From Gammaproteobacteria bacterium (lineage in GTDB: Bacteria; Pseudomonadota; Gammaproteobacteria; Pseudomonadales; PIVM01), in NCBI GenBank assembly GCA_003353945.1, contig PIVM01000019.1:1-63914 (forward strand): DNA of 63,914 nucleotides, given 5' to 3'. The notes under the pieces are model-generated. The model saw nothing but the letters and a program-made list of their open reading frames with translations. It had not been told where the DNA came from and searched no databases. The translations under genes and the position numbers were made by a program. Below, piece after piece: positions 56,532 to 63,914 of this stretch (the first letter of the stretch is position 1; each line of letters starts with the position of its first letter).

Positions 56532-58736
56532 TCAGTTGTATTTGCGTTTCAACAACAACCCAGATAAAGGTGGCAGGTTTAGAACAATGCTTTGATCCAG
56601 TCCCATAGTTGCAACCGGATCGGCGTGTATGTCGATGCCGTTTGATAAATTGCTACCACCGTAATATTCAGAATCTGAATTCAGGATTTCTTCATAGACG
56701 CCCATTTCGGGAACGCCGATTCGATAATTGTGGCGTGGAACCGGTGTGAAATTGAGTACGACGATCACGGACTCGTTATCGCTGAGTCGCATAAATGAGA
56801 TAACGGATTGGCCGTGATCATGACAATCTATCCAGCGAAAACCTTCAGGATTAAAGTCATAGTAATGTAGCGCTGGTTGTGATCTGTACAGATGCCCGAG
56901 GTCTTTGACTAGTTGATTGACGCCCTGCTGAAAAGGGTATTGCAAAACATCCCAGTCCAGTTGCACATCATGACACCATTCTTTTCCCTGGGCGAATTCA
57001 TCGCCCATAAAGAGTAGTTTTTTTCCTGGATAGGCATACAAGAACGTGTAGAGTAATCGCACATTGGCAAATTTCTGCCAAGCATCCCCCGGCATTTTTT
57101 CCAAAATTGAGCGCTTGCCGTGAACAACCTCATCGTGTGAAAACGGCAGAATAAAATTTTCGGTGAATGAGTAAAGCATGCCAAAGGTCAGGTTTTCATG
57201 GTAATACTGTCGATGCACGGGGTCTTTTGAAAAGTACTGCAAAATATCGTTCATCCACCCCATGTTCCACTTCATACTGAAACCGAGCCCACCCAGAAAA
57301 ACGGGCCTGGATACTTGTGGCCAGGAAGTGGATTCTTCGGCCATCACCATCGCGCCAGGATGATGTTCATGGAGGATACAGTTCAGTGAGCGAATAAATT
57401 CAATGGCCTCGATGTTTTCATTGCTGCCATAGCGGTTGGGAACCCACTCTCCTTCTTCACGTGAATAATCAAGGTAGAGCATTGAGGCAACGGCATCGAC
57501 TCGTAAACCATCGATATGGAACTCCTTTAGCCAATAGTGGGCGCTGGAAAGCAGAAAGTTGGCGACTTCACGGCGGCCGTAGTTAAAAATCAGGGTGTCC
57601 CAATCTTTGTGTTCTCCCAGTCGAGGATCTTCGTGCTCATACAATGCCGTTCCATCAAAATGGGCTAATGCATGAGCATCTCTGGGGAAATGTGCCGGTA
57701 CCCAGTCCAGGATGATGCCAATATGATGTTGATGAAAATAGTCAATAAAATACCTGAAATCATCTGGGCTACCAAAGCGACTGGTCGGTGCAAAATAACC
57801 GGTTGCCTGATAGCCCCAGGAACCGTCAAAGGGATATTCGGTGATGGGTAATAATTCGATATGGGTAAAGTTATGAGCCTTAATGTGCTCAACCAAACGA
57901 TGTGCGAGTTCTCGATAAGACAAGTAGCTGCCATCGTCATGACGTTGCCAGGAGCCAAGATGCACTTCGTAAATTGACATGGGTTCATGAAGCCAGTCTT
58001 TTGATTCGCGCTGCTTCATCCACCATTCGTCGTGCCAGTCAAATTGGCTGCTATGATGAGTGCGTGAGGCGGTGTCAGGACGAAATTCATAGCTTTGTGC
58101 GTAGGGATCAGATTTAACAAAAATGTTCCCGCTTTGCTTATTACGAATCTCATACTTATACAGTTCACCTGGCTGAAGTTGAGGAATAAAAAGTTCCCAA
58201 ATGCCACTATCCCCTCGACAGCGCATGGGGCTGACACGGCCATCCCATTGGTTAAAGTTGCCAACGATACTGACACGCTCTGCATTGGGTGCCCAGACGG
58301 AAAAAAGTGTGCCCTCGATACCCTGGTGATGACGGCAATGTGAACCCAGTAACCGATAAGATTCCCAATTTGCATCACTGTGAAAACGGTTTAGGTCATC
58401 ATCGTGAAGGCAGGGAAGAAATGTGTAGGGATCAATAAAATCGTGAACAAAACCGGCTTTGTTGACTTCATGCAGGCAGACGTGTTCGGGCCAGTCGTTG
58501 ATATTTTGGTCTAAATAGAAAAAATCACTATCGGGTATGCGACTTAGAGGTATATGTTCTTCGCCTAATACAATAAACAATGCGTCAGCCATTGGACGGT
58601 ATGCAAGATAAGTGCGATTTTTTGCAGATCCATGAACACCCAATAGAGAGAAAGGGTCGTGATGACTAGCGTTTGCAATACGTGATAACTGCTCTTGCTG
58701 ATCAGTGCTTGTGTGCGAAATAGTGTTTAATGCCAC
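56532..58736 (-). CDS. glgB: 1,4-alpha-glucan branching enzyme GlgB (GH13)
   Basis: GlgB makes alpha-1,6 branches. The 734-residue protein has N-terminal CBM48 modules ([22 protein letters not shown]), and the GH13 catalytic core with [12 protein letters not shown] (nucleophile Asp), [11 protein letters not shown] (acid/base Glu) and [14 protein letters not shown] (transition-state Asp). It converges on glgA, unusual since glgBXCA are often in one operon, and diverges from glgC across 487 bases. Confidence 0.93.
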   Translation of the reverse strand: MALNTISHTSTDQQEQLSRIANASHHDPFSLLGVHGSAKNRTYLAYRPMADALFIVLGEEHIPLSRIPDSDFFYLDQNINDWPEHVCLHEVNKAGFVHDFIDPYTFLPCLHDDDLNRFHSDANWESYRLLGSHCRHHQGIEGTLFSVWAPNAERVSIVGNFNQWDGRVSPMRCRGDSGIWELFIPQLQPGELYKYEIRNKQSGNIFVKSDPYAQSYEFRPDTASRTHHSSQFDWHDEWWMKQRESKDWLHEPMSIYEVHLGSWQRHDDGSYLSYRELAHRLVEHIKAHNFTHIELLPITEYPFDGSWGYQATGYFAPTSRFGSPDDFRYFIDYFHQHHIGIILDWVPAHFPRDAHALAHFDGTALYEHEDPRLGEHKDWDTLIFNYGRREVANFLLSSAHYWLKEFHIDGLRVDAVASMLYLDYSREEGEWVPNRYGSNENIEAIEFIRSLNCILHEHHPGAMVMAEESTSWPQVSRPVFLGGLGFSMKWNMGWMNDILQYFSKDPVHRQYYHENLTFGMLYSFTENFILPFSHDEVVHGKRSILEKMPGDAWQKFANVRLLYTFLYAYPGKKLLFMGDEFAQGKEWCHDVQLDWDVLQYPFQQGVNQLVKDLGHLYRSQPALHYYDFNPEGFRWIDCHDHGQSVISFMRLSDNESVIVVLNFTPVPRHNYRIGVPEMGVYEEILNSDSEYYGGSNLSNGIDIHADPVATMGLDQSIVLNLPPLSGLLLKRKYN

Positions 58737-59223
58737 TGGGTTCTTACCTGCATCTCTGTTTATAACATATCGATGTGATAGTGATGTTACTATTCATGAA
58801 CAGTTGTCGGCTTGGGCTAAGTCTAAAGTTAAAATGACTGCTTGGGTAGAAGCTTGTGTCGAATTATCCTCTTTTTTTAGGGGAGTTGACACAATATGTC
58901 GGTAAGCATGACGCGAAAAAGATATAAATACAATCCAACTTTTGAAATTTAATATCGCCTAGCCGGTCTTTGTGAAATGCTGTACTGCCGATAGATGAGA
59001 GAGTTAAGGTATCGCATGTCGCAAAAAGTCAGGCAATCATTAAAAGTTTAATTTTTCTCCCTTTCTTTGACGTCATTATCCTCAAATAGTGCAGTTATGA
59101 ACTACACTAGTTTTGCCTTGAATAAAACAGTAAAAGACAAAGATATAAAATACTGTAATAGAGGTTACATCAAACAGCTATTGCTGAGTCTGTTGTATTG
59201 ACGCGGAGTAGCAGGAGCTTAAC
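58737..59223. other. 487-base divergent promoter region between glgB and glgC
   Basis: Both glgB (leftward) and glgC (rightward) must be transcribed from here. TTGACA occurs at about 58886, but the matching -10 is weak. AT-rich patches at 59040-59160 fit a promoter for glgC. A 66-codon frame (58705-58905) overlaps glgB and has no family. No gene is called. Confidence 0.5.
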
Positions 59224-60513
59224 ATGAAACCGGAAAATCCCACTGTGATTAATCGACGTATAAGTAATACTCATGCCATTATTCTTGCCGGAGGCAGCGG
59301 ATCGCGTTTGAAGTCTCTAACGCAATGGCATTCAAAACCTGCCGTGCCCTTTGGGGGCAAATACAGAACAATTGATTTTCCGCTCTCGAATTGTATTAAT
59401 TCCAACATTCGAAAAATCAGTGTGCTGACCCAATACAAATCCCATTCCTTGAATGCGCACATGAATCAGGGCTGGAGCTTTCTCAGACCGGAACTGGATG
59501 AATATATTGAACTGATACCAGCGCAGCAGCGCATAAAATCCAGTTGGTATCAGGGAACGGCTGATGCTGTATTTCAGAATATGGATATATTTAATAGCCG
59601 CAATCCAGACTATATTCTTATTCTTGCTGGTGATCATGTTTACAAAATGGACTATAGCCAGATGATCCGTCACCATATTAATACTGAGGCTGATGTGACG
59701 ATTGGCGCTATTGAAGTGCCGCTGGAAGAGGCCAAAGATTTTGGTGTAATGTCAGTTGATGCGAATAATATGGTAACCGCATTTACTGAAAAACCCGCAA
59801 AACCCAGTCCGTCGCCGACAAACCCCAAGGTGTCGTTGGCGTCTATGGGTATTTATGTTTTTAATGCAAAATTTCTTTATCAAGCCTTGCTTGAAGATTC
59901 GAAAAATCCAAAATCATCGAATGATTTCGGTAAAGATATCATTCCTTCATTAATCGGTAAGAAAAAAGTGAGCACAGTCCGATTCACGGATCCGGTGACC
60001 GGTGAAGATGGCTATTGGCGTGATGTTGGTACTGTTGATGCTTATTATGAAGCGAATATTGAACTCTGCGGAGTAACACCGCAGCTCAATATGTACGATA
60101 ATCGTTGGCCGATCATGACCTATCAGCATCAATTGCCCCCAGCCAAGTTTGTGTTTAATGATAAGGACAGGCGGGGTATGGCAGTGGATTCCCTTGTGTC
60201 TGCCGGGTGCATCGTCTCTGGTGGCAAGTTAAAACGCGCAGTACTCTTTAATAACGTTAGGGTGAATAGTTATTCGTCGATTAAGAGTTCTGTGATTTTA
60301 CCGAATGCCACGATTGGTCGTAATTGTCATATAAAAAATGCTATTATCGACAGGGATTGTGAGATACCTGAAAATACGCGCATTGGGTATGACAGAGAAC
60401 AGGATGCCAAGCGATTTTTTATTTCCGAAAAAGGAATCGTGCTGGTTTCCGCCGAAATGCTGAATAAAGAGTTAGATAAAGAGTTAGATAAAGAGTTAAA
60501 TGATGTCGCCTAA
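59224..60513 (+). CDS. glgC: Glucose-1-phosphate adenylyltransferase GlgC
   Basis: GlgC makes ADP-glucose, the committed step of glycogen synthesis. The 429-residue protein has AIILAGGSGSRLKSLTQWHSKPAVPFGGKYRTIDFPLSNC (ATP and activator region), YILILAGDHVYKMDY, and the C-terminal left-handed beta-helix (IGRNCHIKNAIIDRDCEIP). AGGAG precedes ATG 59224. The last residues are a short tandem LDKE repeat (see repeat). It overlaps the GH57 start by 14 bases. Confidence 0.94.
   Translation: MKPENPTVINRRISNTHAIILAGGSGSRLKSLTQWHSKPAVPFGGKYRTIDFPLSNCINSNIRKISVLTQYKSHSLNAHMNQGWSFLRPELDEYIELIPAQQRIKSSWYQGTADAVFQNMDIFNSRNPDYILILAGDHVYKMDYSQMIRHHINTEADVTIGAIEVPLEEAKDFGVMSVDANNMVTAFTEKPAKPSPSPTNPKVSLASMGIYVFNAKFLYQALLEDSKNPKSSNDFGKDIIPSLIGKKKVSTVRFTDPVTGEDGYWRDVGTVDAYYEANIELCGVTPQLNMYDNRWPIMTYQHQLPPAKFVFNDKDRRGMAVDSLVSAGCIVSGGKLKRAVLFNNVRVNSYSSIKSSVILPNATIGRNCHIKNAIIDRDCEIPENTRIGYDREQDAKRFFISEKGIVLVSAEMLNKELDKELDKELNDVA
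60469..60500 (+). repeat. 12-base tandem repeat at the glgC/GH57 junction
   Basis: GAGTTAGATAAA occurs at 60469-60480 and 60481-60492, then a partial copy GAGTTAAA. It encodes ELDK-ELDK-EL at the GlgC C-terminus and leads straight into the overlapping start of the GH57 gene. Confidence 0.75.
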
Positions 60514-62206
60514 AAAAAACAATCCGGTTAATTTAGTTCTGTTGTGGCATATGCACCAACCACAGTATCAGGACATTGTTCAGAGCCGATTCTTTTTACC
60601 CTGGACATATCTGCATGCCATTAAAGACTATGCAGATATGGCCTATGCACTTGAACAAAACAGTGCAGCTAAAGCCGTTGTCAATTTTACTCCAGTGTTA
60701 CTGGATCAGATTGAAGAGTATTGTGAACAGTTGAGTCGCTGCCTGGACAATCTTGAAGCTGGCAGTAGTCCTGAACTTGGGGATCCTTTGTTGCAGGCGC
60801 TAATTCGGGAATCGCTCGAGGATGAAGAAGAAAAAAGAGCCCTGCTGGTACAGTGTACGCGAGCAAACGAAAAGAACATTATCGATCGTTTTCCCGAGTA
60901 CAAACATCTTGTGTCGCTCTCGAAGAGTGTCATCAATAAACCTGGTGTGCCTCTGTATTTAAATGAGCAGTTCTATTTTGATTTGCTGGTTTGGTATCAC
61001 CTGGCCTGGATGGGTGAATCGGTTCGATTAGAGAATCGCACAGTTTCCGTTCTGATGGGCAAGGGACATAATTACTCCCATGTGGATCGAATAGCGTTAC
61101 TGAAAGTTATTCGTGATGAAATTCGAGAAGTTATTCCTCGATATAAAAGATTGCAGGATGACGGGCGAGTAGAAATTAGCTTTACACCGGATGGGCATCC
61201 TATTTTGCCACTGTTGTTTGATTTCAAATCGGCGGATCAGTCTAATCCGGGAACCGTAGTACCTGAAGGTAATTATCCGGGTGGAGAGGAAAGAGCAAAG
61301 AGACACATTAAAACGGGTTTGAAGAAATTTGAGACTCATTTTGGGCATAAACCCAGTGGTTGTTGGCCAGCGGAAGGGGGAGTTTGTACTCGAACACTTA
61401 AAGCACTCGAAGATGAAGGCATTCAATGGGCGGCCAGTGGGGGCGGTGTATTGCGGAAAAGCCTTAGCAAAAGCCATCTTGAAAATGTCCGTATTCATCA
61501 TGGATTTCATGTTGATCGACAGGATATCACTTGCTTTTTCAGGGATGACAATCTCTCGGATATGATCGGCTTTACCTATTATGATTGGAACGAAGAGGAT
61601 GCTGTAAACAATCTGATACACCATGCGCTGAATATTGGTGATGCATGCAATCACGCTAAAGATACTATTATCCCCATTATTCTCGACGGAGAAAATTGTT
61701 GGGAACATTATCGACACAATGGTTACTATTTTCTGCAAAAACTCTACAAGAAAATTGCTGAACACCCAATGATAAATTTAACGACCTTTTCTGATTATTT
61801 ATCAAAATATCATAAACCGACAAAGCTAAAGCATTTGGTGCCGGGTTCATGGGTATATGCTGATTTTGGTACATGGATAGGCAGTACTGACAAAAATCGT
61901 GGTTGGGAATTGCTATGTCAGGCTAAGGAAATTTATGACTACACACTGACTACAGGAACCTTGACCCCTGAAGAGGAACAAAGGGCAGAACAACAATTGT
62001 CGATTTGCGAAAGCTCCGACTGGTTTTGGTGGTTTGGTGATTACAACGCGGCTGAATCTGTCAGTGATTTCGATCGTTTATATCGATTGCATTTAAAAAA
62101 CCTGTATCGTTTGATAAAGCAGCCTATACCATCGGTACTAGAAGAGACCATCTCTGTTGGGCATGGTAATCCCGAAAATGATGGTGTGATGAGGCGCAGT
62201 GAATAG
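60500..62206 (+). CDS. GH57 family alpha-glucan hydrolase or glucanotransferase
   Basis: The 568-residue protein shows the GH57 motifs: HMHQPQY at the start, GHPILPL, CWPAEGGVC with the catalytic Glu, FFRDDNLSDMIGFTYY with the catalytic Asp, and IILDGENCWEHY. The family includes amylopullulanases, branching enzymes and 4-alpha-glucanotransferases, so the exact reaction is open. ATG 60500 or 60503 overlaps the end of glgC; its end overlaps malQ, making glgC-GH57-malQ a tightly coupled operon. No signal peptide is seen, so it acts in the cytosol on glycogen or maltodextrins. Confidence 0.82.
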   Translation: MMSPKKNNPVNLVLLWHMHQPQYQDIVQSRFFLPWTYLHAIKDYADMAYALEQNSAAKAVVNFTPVLLDQIEEYCEQLSRCLDNLEAGSSPELGDPLLQALIRESLEDEEEKRALLVQCTRANEKNIIDRFPEYKHLVSLSKSVINKPGVPLYLNEQFYFDLLVWYHLAWMGESVRLENRTVSVLMGKGHNYSHVDRIALLKVIRDEIREVIPRYKRLQDDGRVEISFTPDGHPILPLLFDFKSADQSNPGTVVPEGNYPGGEERAKRHIKTGLKKFETHFGHKPSGCWPAEGGVCTRTLKALEDEGIQWAASGGGVLRKSLSKSHLENVRIHHGFHVDRQDITCFFRDDNLSDMIGFTYYDWNEEDAVNNLIHHALNIGDACNHAKDTIIPIILDGENCWEHYRHNGYYFLQKLYKKIAEHPMINLTTFSDYLSKYHKPTKLKHLVPGSWVYADFGTWIGSTDKNRGWELLCQAKEIYDYTLTTGTLTPEEEQRAEQQLSICESSDWFWWFGDYNAAESVSDFDRLYRLHLKNLYRLIKQPIPSVLEETISVGHGNPENDGVMRRSE

Positions 62207-63707
62207 TTATTCCACGCATGGTTCGGCTGGAGATACGGTGGACAATCTCGTGCTGGGTGAGAGAAGTGCGGGAGTTCTACTGCACATTTCATCTCTGCCC
62301 GGTGATGAACAGCATGGTACCTTGGGTGAGGAAGCACATCGATTCATTGACTTTCTGGCTGACGCGGGTTTTCGCTCGTGGCAGATCTTACCGATTGTGC
62401 CAACACATGGTGACTTGTCGCCCTATAATGGCATTTCATCCTTTGCAGGAAATCCCAATTTAATCGATTGTCACGACATCGTGAACCACGGTTGGTTGAG
62501 CCATTTATCTGAAGAGCACAACAAGACTGATGTCTTTCTGTGGGAAAAAATATACACACAGTTTTGCTCTCAAGATGATTTAGATAGTCAGCGAGAATTT
62601 CAGGCGTTTATTGCAACCGAAGCGGATTGGTTGGAAGACTATGCTCAATTTGTCTTGATAAGAAACCTGTTTGATCAAATGCCCTGGTATGAATGGCCAG
62701 CGCAATACAGAGATCGAGATCCACAAACTATCAGTCAAATGGTGGCGGATAATCACGACAGAGTGCAAGGCATCTATTTGCAGCAGTACCTGTTTTATCG
62801 ACAATGGAATCGGATTCAACGCCATGCTCGTGAGCGTAATATCAAAATCATCGGTGATATCCCCATTTTTGTCGCACACGATAGCGTTGACTGTTGGTGT
62901 CATCCTCAGATGTTTAAACTCGATTCGCAAGGCCAACCTGTTGTCGTGGCAGGTGTACCACCGGATTATTTTTCTGAAACCGGCCAGCGTTGGGGAAATC
63001 CCTGCTATGACTGGGAAACAATGCGAAAGACCGGATTTGACTGGTGGCAGAAGCGGTTTGCACATCATTTCAAATTATTTGATTTGGTGCGGATTGATCA
63101 TTTTCGAGGTTTTGCCGCATGCTGGGAGATACCCGCAGAAGATGAAAATGCCATGAATGGAGTCTGGGTGGAGACACCAGGTGAAGAACTGTTTGAGATA
63201 TTAGTCGAGACAGATATGGCGCTGCCCATTATTGCTGAAGATCTAGGTGTTATTACGGATGATGTTGAGGCACTAAGGGATAAATTTGGATTTCCCGGTA
63301 TGAAAATCCTGCAGTTCGCATTTGACAGTGATGCAAAAAATCCTTATTTGCCCCATAACCATGTTTGTAATAGTGTCGTATATACGGGAACTCACGATAA
63401 CGATACAACCGTGGGTTGGTATAAAGAGCTCGATGAGATTGTAATGGGTAAATTGGCGGATTATCTGTCTCAGCCCGCAAAGGCCATGCCCTGGCCTTTA
63501 ATTCAATCTGCACTGGCATCAGTTGCGCAGCTCACTATCCTGCCCATGCAGGATTTGTTATCAATGGGTGGAGCGTACCGCATGAACACGCCTGGTACGA
63601 CCGAGGGAAACTGGCAGTTTCGCTTTGAATGGCAGGATGTTGAAAGCGAGTTGCAGAAATCACTATTTGAACTGAATCAGCGATATGGTCGTGCTGGTTC
63701 AGAATAA
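62199..63707 (+). CDS. malQ: 4-alpha-glucanotransferase MalQ (amylomaltase, GH77)
   Basis: MalQ disproportionates maltodextrins. The 502-residue protein has the GH77 residues in order: LVRIDHFRGFAACWEIP (nucleophile Asp), ADLGVIT-type loop IIAEDLGVIT (acid/base Glu) and YTGTHDNDTTVGWY (Asp). ERSAGVLLHISSLPG is the N-terminal signature. Frame: GTG 62199, after GAGG, overlapping the GH57 gene by 8 bases. It is the last gene of the glgC operon. Confidence 0.9.
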   Translation: MNSYSTHGSAGDTVDNLVLGERSAGVLLHISSLPGDEQHGTLGEEAHRFIDFLADAGFRSWQILPIVPTHGDLSPYNGISSFAGNPNLIDCHDIVNHGWLSHLSEEHNKTDVFLWEKIYTQFCSQDDLDSQREFQAFIATEADWLEDYAQFVLIRNLFDQMPWYEWPAQYRDRDPQTISQMVADNHDRVQGIYLQQYLFYRQWNRIQRHARERNIKIIGDIPIFVAHDSVDCWCHPQMFKLDSQGQPVVVAGVPPDYFSETGQRWGNPCYDWETMRKTGFDWWQKRFAHHFKLFDLVRIDHFRGFAACWEIPAEDENAMNGVWVETPGEELFEILVETDMALPIIAEDLGVITDDVEALRDKFGFPGMKILQFAFDSDAKNPYLPHNHVCNSVVYTGTHDNDTTVGWYKELDEIVMGKLADYLSQPAKAMPWPLIQSALASVAQLTILPMQDLLSMGGAYRMNTPGTTEGNWQFRFEWQDVESELQKSLFELNQRYGRAGSE

Positions 63708-63914
63708 TCGCAGTAGATTCAACTGAGTTCTAGGATAATCGTTTCCATATTTTGCATGGGAGCGAAATAGGCAAAATGCACAGAACTTTCAGCACATAAG
63801 GGCCTCGGAAATAATAAATTTTCCAATTAGGCGCAGAATCATGCTTTCTCACCGAGGCGTTCAAATGGGAGCATATTGGAATATGTAAGCATTTGAACAA
63901 CGAAGGTGAGGGAG
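63708..63914. repeat. Inverted-repeat-rich element at the window end (truncated)
   Basis: Nested inverted repeats: CTCACC (63848-63853) with GGTGAG (63905-63910), GTTCAAATG (63859-63867) with CATTTGAAC (63890-63898), and CATATT-GG-AATATG (63872-63885) in the centre. GCCTCGG (63812-63818) also pairs with CCGAGGC (63852-63858). This could be a mobile-element end or an intergenic repeat. The window cuts it off. Confidence 0.5.

Noticed and set aside
58705-58905. 66-codon plus-strand frame in the glgB-glgC region
   Set aside because: It overlaps the glgB start and has no ribosome-binding site or motif.

Overview
The window reads as a chromosomal segment of a polarly flagellated gammaproteobacterium with moderate GC content. 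The evidence is gene order: fliLMNOPQR-flhB-flhA-flhF-fleN-fliA-cheYZAB-motCD-parC-parP-cheW-DUF2802 is the arrangement of Pseudomonas, Vibrio and related marine gammaproteobacteria. tusDCBE next to a yccA-like gene, TrmA, HrpB, PurU and YgiQ fit the same class. The sequence alone does not give a genus. There are no rRNA or tRNA genes, no CRISPR array and no intact prophage.

Layout. 1-1.6 kb is decayed mobile DNA: an IS200/IS605-type tnpA broken by a stop codon and by a 163-base insertion flanked by a 6-base duplication, then a segment bounded by inverted repeats. 1.6-8 kb is an envelope or glycan-type group: a SAM methyltransferase, an STT3-like GT-C membrane protein, a GMC oxidoreductase and a UDP-galactopyranose-mutase-like flavoprotein. 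8-13.2 kb encodes two signalling-like proteins (a G-domain protein lacking its nucleotide-binding residues and a receiver-like protein) and a RetS-like hybrid sensor kinase whose ATP-binding domain looks dead. 13.4-23.3 kb is housekeeping: dimeric dUTPase, HMA metal chaperone, trmA, galE, tusDCBE, yccA-like, SRAP peptidase, a PqqD-like small protein and hrpB. 23.5-46.8 kb is the flagellar and chemotaxis supercluster, with several matches to the sigma-54 -24/-12 consensus. 46.9-52.5 kb holds an NfnAB/SudAB-like flavin iron-sulfur pair, ygiQ and purU. 52.7-63.7 kb is a central-carbon and glycogen block: two overlapping GAPDH-family genes (the first without the catalytic Cys), glgA, glgB, glgC, a GH57 enzyme and malQ. 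The window ends in an inverted-repeat-rich element cut by the window edge.

How the genes work together. The export gate (FliPQR-FlhAB), rotor switch (FliMN), polar placement (FlhF, FleN), late sigma factor (FliA), chemotaxis phosphorelay (CheA, CheY, CheZ, CheB, CheW), second stator (MotCD) and polar array-positioning pair (ParC, ParP) form one system. GlgC-GlgA-GlgB make glycogen from glucose-1-phosphate, while GH57 and MalQ remodel alpha-glucans. The tandem GAPDH pair links this block to glycolysis or gluconeogenesis. The most unusual observations are the catalytically disabled GAPDH paralogue co-transcribed with an intact GAPDH, four FliM/CheZ-like peptides repeated in the CheA linker, the RetS-like pseudokinase, and the MITE-like insertion whose removal restores the tnpA reading frame.
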